A stretch of 64,000 nt of DNA from Arcobacter sp. (GCA_002869565.1 PKUJ01000010.1:62001-126000), one strand, 5' to 3'. Numbered from the stretch's first letter, positions 18,301 through 27,495 are shown. A program made the numbers and translations. Notes: generated by a model from the sequence alone, not told the origin.

Positions 18301-20922
18301 TCCTATCATATAATCTGCATCAGAAACCAAAGTTGAAGTGTTTGCACTAACACTTCTTCCCCCATCAGGTTCAAAACCTTCTGCATTAAAATCTACACGA
18401 AACTCCCCTCTCTCATAAGGTAATTGAACATCAAAAGAGGCATGACCTTTATCGTCTGTTTTTATATCATTGAAATTTATATTCTTATAATGACGTATTT
18501 TTTCATTTAAATGAGCAGGGATAAATTTGTATGATTTAAATTTTTCGAAATGAAATGCCACTGGGACAATACTTGCATTTGCACGAATATTTCTATTTTG
18601 TGCAGGAAGACCAAATAGATTAGAAAGGCTTACTTCTACTTTCAAATCTTTTATTTTTCTCCAACCTAAAGTGATATCAGGAGTAAATTTAGTTTTTATC
18701 TTCATAGTATCTGGTTGAAACTCTTCAACAGAAAAATTTGTTCCACCTAAATAAATCTCTTCTTCATATTTTGGTGATTTTCTAATAGGAAGATATACAT
18801 TGTAAGTATAATAACCTGTTGAACTTACTAAAGAGGTTGCCATATCAATCTCAAAAAATCCACTTTTATCTAAAGAAAAATCTTTTTTATATACAAGTTT
18901 GTTACGAGCATCAAAAACCTTTGCTCTTACTACTGTCCCACTTTCAAGGTTAAAATCACCTTGTCGTACAATAGAAGCCACATGAACACTCTCACCTGGA
19001 CGATATATGCCACGATCACTAAATGCATAGGCAGTTAATTCATGTTGTTTATTTTCATTGTATGAACTAACTCCTGCAATATCAAATTTAGAATAATTTA
19101 TATTTCTACCAAAACCTTGATAAGGGATAAAAGAGAGGTCATTTCCTTTTCTAGCAACAATTACAGTTGGAGTTTGGGCATTTCTAAAACTATCTAAATT
19201 AAAAAAGCTAAATCTTCCATCAGATGTTGTATATCCAGAACTAACTGCTTGCCCATTTTTCCCTAGCACACTTACTCTTACATCCTCTATAGGTTTTCCA
19301 GATGATATTGATTCAATGAAAACATCTCTACTTCCATCACTTGCTTTTTTTACAACTATTCCCATGTCTGTAACAACAATAAGTCTTTTATCTTGTAAAT
19401 AATAATCTCTTCTATTTTTTTGAATATTATAATCTTGAACCGTAACAAAAAAGATTCCACTTCCATTATTATATATATATTTAGATAAATCCAATGAAGC
19501 AAAATTTTGCTCTGTGGGATCGGTATTTGCCAATGAGATATACTCTTCTAACTGTTTATCAGTAATATTTTCAGAATTAAAAGAATAAGTATTAAAAATT
19601 GGAGATCTTATATCTCCTCTTGATTGAGATATTAGATGATTTATCTGTTCATCTTGCAATTTTTGTACAGTAACTTTTAAACCTGACAATCCCCTAACTG
19701 CAAAACTAAGCTTTTTTTCACCAGGTAAAGCAAGAAGTGAACCTTCACCCATGATTTTCAACTCAGTAGGATAAGAGGGAATATTTCTTTTTACTTTAAT
19801 ATCACGACGAAGTTTAAATCCATTGATAGACTTCATACCTTTTTTAAGAGTAATATATACCATACCATCAATAGGTATTTTAGATTTCAAAAAATAATCT
19901 TTTGAAGATTTTTTCTCAATAGGCAAGATGATTATATCTTTTTCATATATTTTACTATTAATAGATTTATCTCTTGCTACCACATCTACTAAAATATTAT
20001 TTGAAAACTCTTCAAAAGATATAGCATCTGTTAATGATATATGAAATATTTGTTCTGGCTTAGCATCCTTATTTGTAACTATCGAATAATCTGCATTATT
20101 AAGCTTTAAAAAACTATATATATCTGGAATAAGTATTTTATCTTCTTGTGGCTCTTGAACTAAAGCTTTTCCTAAAGTGGTTTGCACACCTTTTTCTAAC
20201 ATAAGGGTTAAATAATGCTCTTTATCTGTAATAGAGATTGTATTTGAACGTAAATATGCAGTTTTAAGATTTGCTTCATAAGTTAATTCATAAGGGATAA
20301 TTTGAGAGTTTGATTTATCAATAAGTTTAAGATTTTTTGCTAAAGATTCTTTATTTACTGGGTGGGTAAAAGTGATTGTTGAAAAAATATTATGCTCTTT
20401 TCCACCTGCAATATCTTGTTCTAAATTGATACTTTTAATAGAAGCTTCAAAAGGTGGAGTTTTCCATTCTAAACTATTATTAGATAATTTTAAAGAGTTT
20501 TTATCAAATAAGCTTTGTTGAAAATTGACAACGAAATTTTGATCAGCTGGCCAATCTTGTTTAGGAATAAAACTAATTGTATTTTCATTTATCCATTTCC
20601 AACTACCAGAGATTGCAGGTAAAAGAGAAATACCTTTTTTTGCCTCTTTACCTATTAGATTTATAGGAGCAATTGGCGAACTCATTTGTTTCTTATAATT
20701 TTTATTTTTAGTATCAGCTACATTGTGGAAAGTTATACTTAGATTGTCAGGGGTATTATTGTATGTTATAGAGGGGAAAGATGTTGAGTCAATATTTAAT
20801 GATGCTTTTTCATCAGGATAAAAATACTTATAAGCTAAACCTCCAAGGGCAACAAAAAGAATTAATCCTAATACAACAATTTTATTTTTGATATTTTTAA
20901 ATGAAAATTTTTTATCTAACAT
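15337..20922 (-). CDS. Bacterial alpha-2-macroglobulin (YfhM-type)
   Basis: A 1861-residue secreted or membrane-anchored protease trap. A hydrophobic N-terminal segment (about residues 14-27) precedes many MG-type beta domains and the thioester motif GCTEQ at residues 1418-1422, inside the helical TED domain (SYPHGCTEQIISQTFPW). The thioester would trap attacking proteases in the periplasm. No lipobox is obvious at the N terminus, so it may be anchored by the uncleaved helix. The YfhM/PBP1C pairing is the common arrangement; the stop lies three bases before pbpC. Confidence 0.93.
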   Translation of the reverse strand: MLDKKFSFKNIKNKIVVLGLILFVALGGLAYKYFYPDEKASLNIDSTSFPSITYNNTPDNLSITFHNVADTKNKNYKKQMSSPIAPINLIGKEAKKGISLLPAISGSWKWINENTISFIPKQDWPADQNFVVNFQQSLFDKNSLKLSNNSLEWKTPPFEASIKSINLEQDIAGGKEHNIFSTITFTHPVNKESLAKNLKLIDKSNSQIIPYELTYEANLKTAYLRSNTISITDKEHYLTLMLEKGVQTTLGKALVQEPQEDKILIPDIYSFLKLNNADYSIVTNKDAKPEQIFHISLTDAISFEEFSNNILVDVVARDKSINSKIYEKDIIILPIEKKSSKDYFLKSKIPIDGMVYITLKKGMKSINGFKLRRDIKVKRNIPSYPTELKIMGEGSLLALPGEKKLSFAVRGLSGLKVTVQKLQDEQINHLISQSRGDIRSPIFNTYSFNSENITDKQLEEYISLANTDPTEQNFASLDLSKYIYNNGSGIFFVTVQDYNIQKNRRDYYLQDKRLIVVTDMGIVVKKASDGSRDVFIESISSGKPIEDVRVSVLGKNGQAVSSGYTTSDGRFSFFNLDSFRNAQTPTVIVARKGNDLSFIPYQGFGRNINYSKFDIAGVSSYNENKQHELTAYAFSDRGIYRPGESVHVASIVRQGDFNLESGTVVRAKVFDARNKLVYKKDFSLDKSGFFEIDMATSLVSSTGYYTYNVYLPIRKSPKYEEEIYLGGTNFSVEEFQPDTMKIKTKFTPDITLGWRKIKDLKVEVSLSNLFGLPAQNRNIRANASIVPVAFHFEKFKSYKFIPAHLNEKIRHYKNINFNDIKTDDKGHASFDVQLPYERGEFRVDFNAEGFEPDGGRSVSANTSTLVSDADYMIGVKADGDFSYLKKDQDRTLDFIVVDSKLNKINLKNLKLELLENQNLSVLTKQKDGRYRYETVVKKNILSTKEFFIETNGTKLKLDTKKGGNYTLNILDSNGKLLSSVDYHIAIKSNMTGALEKNAELSVKLDKKTYKTGEIIEMNIVSPYIGTGLITIESDDVHAHKWFISTTKSSIQKIRLPEGLEGNAYVNVTFVRSINSKEIFTSPLSYAIVPFNINKDKRRIKIDLNTPKIIKPGEKLNIKYKTDRKSKIIVYAIDEGILQVAKYKLPEPLKHFLKKRALNVQTYQMLDLILPEFSRYIEAAGIGGGTQAMEEALGANLNPFQRTLDKPAVYWSGIMDANSDEKETSFIVPDTFSGSLKVMAVAVSNEAMGSSFTKTLVRGPFVLSPNVLTMAAPNDEFEVTVGVSNSIEGSGKELPIDISIDLSDNLELISQKMITKNISEGDEDKVTFKIKAKNSLGEGKISFMAKNGNYFQTRSATLSIRPAQNYETIVKTGYKKDIGIIKSDRILYPQLASKTLSASNSPFVLASGLTDYLSSYPHGCTEQIISQTFPWLSLVKSSKYEDINIDSKVNRVISMLQTRQLSNGGFALWPSSDYVNDFASLYAMHFLTELKNNALLSKMPKNLYDGGMDYLRKIARKSTSSIEESRRRALAIYLLIRNEELATNYLIDLHDELQKTKTNWEKDITSAYMAASYILLKKIKIADKLIKEFDPSYASGYTDFQSNLTMNAQYIYLVATHFPNIELDVDENIMPLLQPLIEGKLNTISASYTTLALSAYSNKNENKYRKDDLEFFIVAKKKIALPKTKLKPFMQANIPLDEPELTIESKSPLFYQLVQSGYDKTPYTKPFSKGIEIFKEYVDKKGNIVNDVTQGDEIEVIIKVRSTEKSYIANVALIDLLPGGFEVIRESVPRKNSYWRSDYVDIREDRVVFYAGFSNKVTELRYKVKATAAGEFTVPSALAVSMYDPDIVSHTAASKIKVKTSK

Positions 20923-21005
20923 AATCTCTCTTTAATTTTTTATAAATAATACTGCAAATTATATGAATATCATATTTATTATAACTTAGTTATATTTGTT
21001 TCATT

Positions 21006-21944
21006 TTAAAAATACTCTTTAAATGCTTTAATATCTTCTCTTGTTAAAGAGACTTTTTTTAATTGATTTTTTTGTAAAATAGGATTCATCAAAGCATTTT
21101 TTACATTTATATGTGGGATTCCAACCAAATGAGCTATTTCATGAGCTAATACAGCTTTTAATTCACGAAGGTTAGAGAAGCCATATATTTCAATTTTATT
21201 CATATTAGTAGTACGCTTTTGCACTTTTACTTTCTTACCTGCTTCATGATAAGTTTTTAATTCAACTTTTTGAAAACCAAAAGTTCTACCTTTTATATTT
21301 TTATAATTTCTTAACATTCCCACAAGTTTATTCTTTTCCATATTATATTTTTGTATTAAATCATTAAATTTCGTAATTTTTTGTTTATATTTATTTATAT
21401 CTTTTTTTAAACTTCTTCTATTTTTATTTAATATTTCTACTTCTCTGCTAAATTTTTCTTTCTCAGATTTTTCAAAAGTTTTAATTCTTTGATATTCATC
21501 ATTTGTATAATTTTTTTTCTTATTTATCTTATCAATCTTATCATTAAAAATTCTTAGCTTTCTATTATATAAATTATTTTGCCTTTTATATCTTTCTTTT
21601 AATTTATTTATTTTTTTCAAGTTTTTTTAAAATGATTTGCTTAGATTATCTATCTCTTTTTTCTTAATCTCTAATTTTGAAATTTTACTTCTAATTTTTT
21701 TTTCAAGATTTGAAGGGGGTAAATAAATAATATCAATATCTTTCCCAGTACTAGAGTAATTAAAAATATTTTTTTTAAGTTTTGACTCAAACAAATGTTC
21801 TATTTCTTTTATTATTTTTCGTAATTTATGCTTTGTAATTTTATGTTTATAATGATTATCTATTTTACCAATACGTACTTTTTGAAAAGATGCAAATGAC
21901 AAATTTGATAAGAAAAGTGTTAAAAAGAGAATTCTTAAAATCAT
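21006..21944 (-). pseudogene. Zinc-protease-like gene (metzincin motif) interrupted by in-frame TAA
   Basis: Two consecutive ORFs are in the same frame and separated only by TAA at 21629-21627 and two codons (AAA AAC). The first (106 codons, start 21944) has a signal peptide ending near LSFA; the second has a long Lys/Glu coiled coil and then HEIAHLVGIPH, the HExxHxxGxxH zinc motif of metzincins, followed by ALMNP, a plausible Met-turn. A single 312-residue secreted protease-like protein is the simplest reading, now split by a nonsense codon. The second part alone could start at TTG 21620 but would lack the signal peptide. A sequencing error or genuine decay are both possible. Confidence 0.65.
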
Positions 21945-21994
21945 AATGTATTCTAATAAAAAAGTTATTTATCATTGCTTATTTTAGCAAGAAA

Positions 21995-23194
21995 TTATAA
22001 TTTTTTTAATTTTTTATATCCTAATCTAATAAGCTTTAACAATGGTTTTCTATATGACTGAAATACATATTTTTTAATTTCATATGCCACTAATCCACTT
22101 ACATGAAATAAACCAGCAATATTTCCTGCTGCATATTTCCCTCCAAGGGCAATAAGAATACCATCAAGTTTGGGGTCACACTTGACTAATCTTTTTTTAT
22201 TTATCAGATTAAGTACATTTTTCCCTGCATTTGTACCACTTATTCTAGCAATTGTTACATTTGGAGGCATAATCACATCTTTTTTATTTCTAATTTCAGC
22301 AGCATCGCCAATTGCAAAGATATTTTCATATTTATCACTTTGCATATATTCATTTACTATAATTTGACCTCTACTATTTTTTTTAACATCTAATTCCTCA
22401 GTGATTTTTGAGGCTTCTATTCCCCCTGTAAAAATTAGAAAAGAGTGATAAATTTTTGTTCCATTTGAAAGGTAAGCAAAACCATCTTCACATTTTTGTA
22501 GTTTTGTATTTGTAATTACATTAATTCCTAAGGATTTTAACCTTTTATGAGAAATACTAATTAACGAAGATGTTAAACCAGGCAATATAGTATCTGAACT
22601 ACTAATTAATGAAATTTTTAAATTATCACAAGAAAAATTTCCTCTTTTAAAAAACATTTTAGAGTTATATGCCATTTCAGCAGCTATTTCAACTCCAGAT
22701 AAACCAGCTCCAACTACTACAATATGAGTGTCATCACATTTTTTGGCTTCATCTTGAATCTTTTTAAATAATTGATTTTCAAAACTTTGTTTAAAAAACA
22801 TTGCCCAATTCAGTTTTTTAATATCATGTGCACTATTAAGACCTGGAATACTAGAAGGGAAAAAAGTTCTAGTACCTGCTGCCATAAGCAAATAATCAAA
22901 ATCTACAATCTCTTGTTCTTCTGTATATATCTTCTTATTTTGTTGATCAATTTTTTTTACATTTAGATTTTTATATTCTAAATAGTTGTGATTAAAGCCC
23001 ATGCAAAGAGTAGTTAAATCAATTGTAACGTCTGCTATACTAGATTTATTTGCTATTAAATCATATACTTCTGGTTGTAAGTTATGAAAGGTATGTTTAT
23101 CTATAAGTGTAATCTTTATATTCTTATTTTTTATAAGTTCTCTTAAAGCATATATTCCAGCATATCCACCACCTATAATAACTACTTTATCCAT
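21995..23194 (-). CDS. NDH-2-like NAD(P)/FAD-dependent oxidoreductase
   Basis: A 399-residue pyridine-nucleotide-disulfide oxidoreductase. FAD binding: VVIIGGGYAGIYALREL at the N terminus and IFAIGDAAEI near residue 293; NAD binding: VVVGAGLSGVEIAAEM near residue 158. The C-terminal tail is basic and amphipathic, as in type II NADH:quinone dehydrogenases that sit on the membrane surface. Members oxidise NADH and reduce quinone without proton pumping; sulfide:quinone reductase is less likely because the catalytic Cys pair is not seen. It stands alone. Confidence 0.8.
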   Translation of the reverse strand: MDKVVIIGGGYAGIYALRELIKNKNIKITLIDKHTFHNLQPEVYDLIANKSSIADVTIDLTTLCMGFNHNYLEYKNLNVKKIDQQNKKIYTEEQEIVDFDYLLMAAGTRTFFPSSIPGLNSAHDIKKLNWAMFFKQSFENQLFKKIQDEAKKCDDTHIVVVGAGLSGVEIAAEMAYNSKMFFKRGNFSCDNLKISLISSSDTILPGLTSSLISISHKRLKSLGINVITNTKLQKCEDGFAYLSNGTKIYHSFLIFTGGIEASKITEELDVKKNSRGQIIVNEYMQSDKYENIFAIGDAAEIRNKKDVIMPPNVTIARISGTNAGKNVLNLINKKRLVKCDPKLDGILIALGGKYAAGNIAGLFHVSGLVAYEIKKYVFQSYRKPLLKLIRLGYKKLKKL

Positions 23195-23260
23195 TTAAAT
23201 ATTCCTTCTGGTAATTAAGTTATAGGATTATATATAAAAATTATAGCCTCCATATAGCGA

Positions 23261-23656
23261 TTATATAAGCTTTGATTCTAATAAAGCTTTGATTTTTATT
23301 TTATCTTCTTCAGAAATTATAAAATGTGCATTCATTGATAAATTTGAAATATCTCCTATCAATATATTATCCTCACTATTTTTAAATAAATAAATTCTTG
23401 AACCAGAAATTCCACCAATAGAAATTTTCAATGAAGAATCATCAAGTTTTTTTAAATACCTAGAACCACGTGAAAAACCTATATAAACCTTTGCTTTTGG
23501 TAATTGAAAACCTGATAAATTTTTTTGTTCAGAATCAATAATAGTATAAGAATATGAGTTAATTAATTAAATTATAGAATTATCTATTTGTTCATGCTGT
23601 AGAAATGTTCCTGAAGATGGATTTCCTTTGATATAGACTATATCAGGATTAGACAT
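23261..23656 (-). pseudogene. Hypothetical gene broken by in-frame TAA
   Basis: Reading the minus strand from ATG at 23656 gives 29 codons (MSNPDIVYIKGNPSSGTF and on), TAA at 23569-23567, then 101 further open codons in the same frame to a stop at 23261. Both halves have coding-like composition and the second lacks any good start, so one gene with a nonsense codon is more likely than two genes. The stop lies within a TTAATTAATTAA tract. No family is recognised. This fills the otherwise empty 600-base gap between the oxidoreductase and the downstream dehydrogenase. Confidence 0.5.
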
Positions 23657-23794
23657 AAAGACTCTCTTTCTTAAAATCAGTATTATAAATAATAAAAAAT
23701 TTATATAAAAGAATTATATCAGAACTTATTTAATGAGGAAATCTTTGCTAAAAAACCGATGCATGATTAATACATCAGTTTTTTAATAAATTCC

Positions 23795-24946
23795 TTAAAC
23801 AGTAGTAATTGAATTATGAGGATATTCTAACTCACGATTTTGAAAAGAAAGAATTAATGGATTAACAATAACGCCTTTATCAATATTTATAGCTTTTCTT
23901 ATAGTTTCATTTTTTTGCCAAGCATCAGGACCTGCAAGTACAGTTGGCAAATGAACAATCATCGCAGCAGAAATTGAGCGTGTTGCACTCTCCCAAAGAT
24001 AACTTGGTGTATGATCAACTGCGTAATAACTTATAGTTTTATATTTAAATATTGGATTTTTAAATGTAGTTGGTTTAGCAAAAAAGAAACCCATTCCTTC
24101 ATCACAACTAACATCTATAATTAAACTATTTGGCTTTAGAAAAGAACTTTCTGATTCAATTACAAAATTAGTGGGCTTGTCACTATTTTGAAAAGTTCCA
24201 TTAACAATAATATCTGCTTGGCTTATTAGCTCTGATAGAGGTTTTGTACTACCATCATGGTTTTCAACTATCATTCTTGATTCATTATTATTTCCTGGTC
24301 TAATTTTTACATAATGACAATCAAGTACTTCTTCTCTAACCTCATGGCTATCACGTTGAATACAAATAGTAATATCTCTAAAACCATGTGCCTTTAATGC
24401 ATATATTGCACCACGACTTACTGCACCAAATCCAAAAATAATTGTTTTTCGTTGATTACCATAATGTCCATCTATTCCTTTAAGTTGCAAGGCATGTAAG
24501 ATTGCACAATAACCAGCCATTTCATTATTTTTATAAAATGAATGACGTCCTATATGACCATCAGAAGCCCAAACAAACATATCTTCAAAAGCGATAAGCG
24601 TTTGTTTACGATCTAGTGCAGCTTGGGTAATATCTTTTTGTTGTACACAATGTACATATCCCCATAATGTGCCACCAATTTTTAATTCTTCTAAATCTTC
24701 TAAAATTGGCTTTGCAATAATTACAGAACCTAGTTCTGCTAATAACTCATGCCTTGATGCAACACCTGCTGTTTGAGAAGCTATTTTTTCATCTGGGATA
24801 CCAAAAGGTTCCCCATATCCTTTTTCAAATATTAGTTGTTTACGAATTAGTTCAGGAATACGAGATAAATGTTCTGGGTGAATAGGCAAACGCCTTTCAT
24901 CAGCTTTTCTTGAAGTACCTATGACACCAATTTTTAAATTATTCAT
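23795..24946 (-). CDS. N5-(carboxyethyl)ornithine synthase-like dehydrogenase
   Basis: A 383-residue protein of the alanine dehydrogenase/PNT fold. N terminus KIGVIGTSRKADERRLPIHPEHL matches the substrate domain; the Rossmann motif is FGFGAVSRGAIYALKA near residue 171; NNEMAGYCAILHAL and YYAVDHTPSYLWESATRSIS resemble N5-(carboxyethyl)ornithine synthase rather than alanine dehydrogenase. Such enzymes reductively couple pyruvate to an amino-group donor. It stands alone behind a 188-base leader with GGAAAAAG as RBS. The exact substrate is uncertain. Confidence 0.7.
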   Translation of the reverse strand: MNNLKIGVIGTSRKADERRLPIHPEHLSRIPELIRKQLIFEKGYGEPFGIPDEKIASQTAGVASRHELLAELGSVIIAKPILEDLEELKIGGTLWGYVHCVQQKDITQAALDRKQTLIAFEDMFVWASDGHIGRHSFYKNNEMAGYCAILHALQLKGIDGHYGNQRKTIIFGFGAVSRGAIYALKAHGFRDITICIQRDSHEVREEVLDCHYVKIRPGNNNESRMIVENHDGSTKPLSELISQADIIVNGTFQNSDKPTNFVIESESSFLKPNSLIIDVSCDEGMGFFFAKPTTFKNPIFKYKTISYYAVDHTPSYLWESATRSISAAMIVHLPTVLAGPDAWQKNETIRKAINIDKGVIVNPLILSFQNRELEYPHNSITTV

Positions 24947-25134
24947 TCTTTTTCCTTTTTATTAAAAAAATAATATAATTGACTTTATGAACGAATGATT
25001 TATTTTCGAATATATGCCTACAGCGATACGGTAGTCTTTACCTGAGTGTTGCAAAATTTGTATTATAAAACTTTGTAAAAATGACGGAGATATTTACAGT
25101 ATAGCATAAAGAATCGCTTTAAAGATTTTTAATT
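24947..25134 (-). promoter_or_regulatory. 5' leader with hairpin, promoter of the dehydrogenase gene
   Basis: On the minus strand a -10-like TATGCTATACT sits about 25085-25100, followed by a leader containing CTCAGGTAAAG and a small hairpin (CTAC ... GTAG, around 25017-25036). CTCAGGTAAA recalls part of a glycine riboswitch, but the other conserved segments (GGAGAG, GCCGAAGG) are absent, so no riboswitch class is called. Confidence 0.3.
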
Positions 25135-25488
25135 TTATTTAATATGAAAATCTTTTCTTAAAAGAAATAAAAGTACTTTTCTAAATATTTTCATAATTGG
25201 ATATATAAAATATTTAAAAAACTTAGTATCTAATAATATAATTTTTTTAGAACTTAATTTATTTAAATTTATTATAGCCTCAGAGCCTTGAAGAATTACC
25301 CCATCAATTTCTACAATAATACCTTCATCAATATCAAAACCTTTTTCTCTAAATAGTCTTGTTTTTTGAGGAACTTCTCTTGCATTGTATAAAAATAAAT
25401 TGTGTCTATTTTTTAATAAATTATATTCTGCATAATAATTACAAAATGGACACTCTTTATCAAAATATATATTTATATTTTTTTTCAT
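25135..25488 (-). CDS. DCC-type thiol-disulfide oxidoreductase (DUF393)
   Basis: A 117-residue thioredoxin-fold protein with YFDKECPFCNYYA at residues 8-20, i.e. the DxxCxxC core of DUF393 proteins. Such proteins usually sit beside DoxX or HTTM membrane proteins, and here a DoxX-like gene lies 43 bases upstream on the same strand. It probably handles a disulfide or redox cofactor in partnership with that membrane protein; the pathway is unknown. Confidence 0.8.
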   Translation of the reverse strand: MKKNINIYFDKECPFCNYYAEYNLLKNRHNLFLYNAREVPQKTRLFREKGFDIDEGIIVEIDGVILQGSEAIINLNKLSSKKIILLDTKFFKYFIYPIMKIFRKVLLFLLRKDFHIK

Positions 25489-25531
25489 ATTAAACTGCTA
25501 TTTCCAAAGTATATCTTTTATTTTTTTATAA

Positions 25532-25945
25532 TTATACACTAACTATCTTATTGAATTTTTCTTTATAGATTAAAATACCTACTAAAATAAAAACTACATT
25601 TTTTACTATATATTGACCTACTAAAGTAAATGCATATGGTGCTTTTGTAAAACAAAGTTCAGGTAAAAGAAATAGAGGTGTAAAAGTAAATACCATATGA
25701 ATAAAAAATAAAATCAAAGCATATCTTAAATAAATACCAAATACTAAACCAATACCAACAAAGACTTCCCAAACAGCTAATAATTTTATAGAAATTACAG
25801 CAGGAATTAAACCAAAGAATAGTATATCAATAGTCTTTGTAGCCAAAATTTCTGCGGGACTAAGTTCAGGAAAGAACTTTAACATGCCATACCAAATAAA
25901 AATTATACCTAGTGAAATTCTACTAAGTATTAAAATGTTTTTCAT
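25532..25945 (-). CDS. DoxX-like membrane protein
   Basis: A 137-residue protein with four hydrophobic helices (ISLGIIFIWYGMLKFFPE at the start, then FFGLIPAV, VWEVFVGIGLVFGI and YIVKNVVFILVGILI), the DoxX/SURF4-like pattern. DoxX proteins are often paired with thiol-redox proteins; the DUF393 gene follows 43 bases downstream. An AAGGAG-like RBS (TAAGGAG) precedes the ATG. Confidence 0.75.
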   Translation of the reverse strand: MKNILILSRISLGIIFIWYGMLKFFPELSPAEILATKTIDILFFGLIPAVISIKLLAVWEVFVGIGLVFGIYLRYALILFFIHMVFTFTPLFLLPELCFTKAPYAFTLVGQYIVKNVVFILVGILIYKEKFNKIVSV

Positions 25946-26089
25946 TAATTCTCCTTAAAAAAAAGAATTATACATTTTTTTATCTTTGATTTTGATAATG
26001 ACTATTAATAATATAAATAAAATCCAAATAATAAAAAAGAATCCTAATTTTAGATATAGTTACATATCAGAAAATAAAGGTATAAAATA

Positions 26090-26509
26090 ATGGCAATAAA
26101 AGAAAATCAAATAGTTACAATGAATTTTGAGATTAAAATAAACGATGATATACTAGAAAGTAATTTAGATGCAGAACCAATTGAATTTACATTTGGCTCA
26201 GGGGAACTACTAGATGCCCTAGAAACAAGAATATCAGATATGAACGAAGGTGAAGAAAGAGAAGTAAACATAGTTGCAAAAGACGCTTATGGTGAATATG
26301 ATGAACGATTATCAGAAACACTTCCAATAGCAGATTTTGAAGGAATTGATTTAGAAATTGGTATGGTTCTTGAAGCTGATGGAGAAAATGGAGAAATTTT
26401 TAAAGCAACTGTTACAGATGTGACAAAAGAAGATGTAACTATTGATTATAATCATCCTTTAGCAGGATGTAATTTAGATTTTACTGTTATAATTCAAAAA
26501 ATTGTTTAA
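26090..26509 (+). CDS. FKBP-type peptidyl-prolyl isomerase (SlyD-like)
   Basis: A 139-residue FKBP-type isomerase/chaperone. The FKBP domain is split by an insert-in-flap region (EREVNIVAKDAYGEYDERLSETLPIADF), as in SlyD. The Cys/His-rich metal-binding tail of E. coli SlyD is missing, and the end is NHPLAGCNLDFTVIIQKIV, the usual short-form terminus. It stands alone, with a strong terminator after the stop. Confidence 0.88.
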   Translation: MAIKENQIVTMNFEIKINDDILESNLDAEPIEFTFGSGELLDALETRISDMNEGEEREVNIVAKDAYGEYDERLSETLPIADFEGIDLEIGMVLEADGENGEIFKATVTDVTKEDVTIDYNHPLAGCNLDFTVIIQKIV

Positions 26510-26539
26510 TATATATTCTAAAATCAATTTGTTAAGATT

Positions 26540-26572
26540 AAGAGTAAATACTAGAAATTATTTACTCTTTTC
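26540..26572. terminator. Terminator after the FKBP gene
   Basis: Perfect 11-bp stem AAGAGTAAATA / TATTTACTCTT with an eight-base loop and a T-rich tail; it may also serve the convergent cupin gene. Confidence 0.8.
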
Positions 26573-26577
26573 TTTCT

Positions 26578-26931
26578 CTATTTTTTTAACTTTAAAAAAT
26601 CACCATCAATAATCATCAACTTTACACCATTTTCAGTGATTGAACGATGAGAGCTTAAATCATCTGAAACAACATATGACATTCCTGGAGTTAGAATTGA
26701 TTTGGTACCATCTTTTAATTCATTTACAACTTCACCTTCTAAGCAATAAACAATATGACCTTTTTCACACCAATGGTCAGCAAAATAATTTTTTGAATAT
26801 TCAACAATTCTAATTCTCAAACCATCAAACTCAATTGTCTGCCAATATGCAAAACCTGTTTCACCTTTGTGTTCTGTTTTTGGGATATTACTCCAATCAA
26901 TTGTTTGAAAAGGTATATTTTTATTATTCAT
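26578..26931 (-). CDS. DHCW-motif cupin fold protein
   Basis: A single-domain cupin of 117 residues. It carries the FADHWCEKGHIVYCLEGE segment that defines the DHCW-type cupins (here ordered D-H-W-C) and a second cupin motif around GMSYVVSDDLSSHRS. Function of this subgroup is unknown; metal binding through the His residues is plausible. Another cupin gene lies 21 bases upstream on the same strand and the two are probably co-transcribed. Confidence 0.75.
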   Translation of the reverse strand: MNNKNIPFQTIDWSNIPKTEHKGETGFAYWQTIEFDGLRIRIVEYSKNYFADHWCEKGHIVYCLEGEVVNELKDGTKSILTPGMSYVVSDDLSSHRSITENGVKLMIIDGDFLKLKK

Positions 26932-26952
26932 GATATTCCTATTATTAGTTTT

Positions 26953-27414
26953 TTATTTCCATTTTGGATCAAAAGTAACTCTCTCTCCATCATCAGTAGT
27001 ATACTCTTCTAAAGAGTTCTCTTTAGCTTGAATTACCATATATATCATTGTATCATCAGATGAATTACGAATGCCTCTCACACCTTCTGGTGCAACTCGT
27101 ATTACACTACCCTCTTTTATATCGAAGACTTTTCCATCCACTTGAAAAAAACCAAAACCTTTTAAGATAATATATGTTTCTTCATTTTTATAATTAATAT
27201 GAAAATAAGGCTGTTCACTCTTAGGAGCTAAGGAATTAAATGAAATCTCAGTACCAGTGGATTTCGTAGCTTCTTTTAAAAACACTTTACCTTCTATTTT
27301 TTGTTTGTTAACTTTATGAATAAGAGAGTATTCCATTAATTCATCTAAATTACCTAAATTTACTGCTGTATAGTTTACATCTTCTGCTAGTTTCGCAATC
27401 TCTTTCATTTTCAT
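26953..27414 (-). CDS. Cupin domain protein
   Basis: A 153-residue cupin: SEQPYFHINYKNEETYIILKGFGFFQVDG gives cupin motif 1 with the His and Glu ligands, and EGSVIRVAPEGVRGIRNSS gives motif 2, where the usual ligand His is replaced, so metal binding may be altered. It is upstream of a second cupin by 21 bases. An AAGGAAT-type RBS precedes the ATG. Role unknown. Confidence 0.75.
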   Translation of the reverse strand: MKMKEIAKLAEDVNYTAVNLGNLDELMEYSLIHKVNKQKIEGKVFLKEATKSTGTEISFNSLAPKSEQPYFHINYKNEETYIILKGFGFFQVDGKVFDIKEGSVIRVAPEGVRGIRNSSDDTMIYMVIQAKENSLEEYTTDDGERVTFDPKWK

Positions 27415-27495
27415 TCCTTTAATTCTATTTGACTATTTAGTCAAGAAAAGTATATCAAAGGATTATAAATTCTTCTTTAAAATATTAATTTATAT

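Noticed and set aside
24985-25100. Glycine riboswitch
   Set aside because: Only CTCAGGTAAA matches; the other conserved segments are missing.
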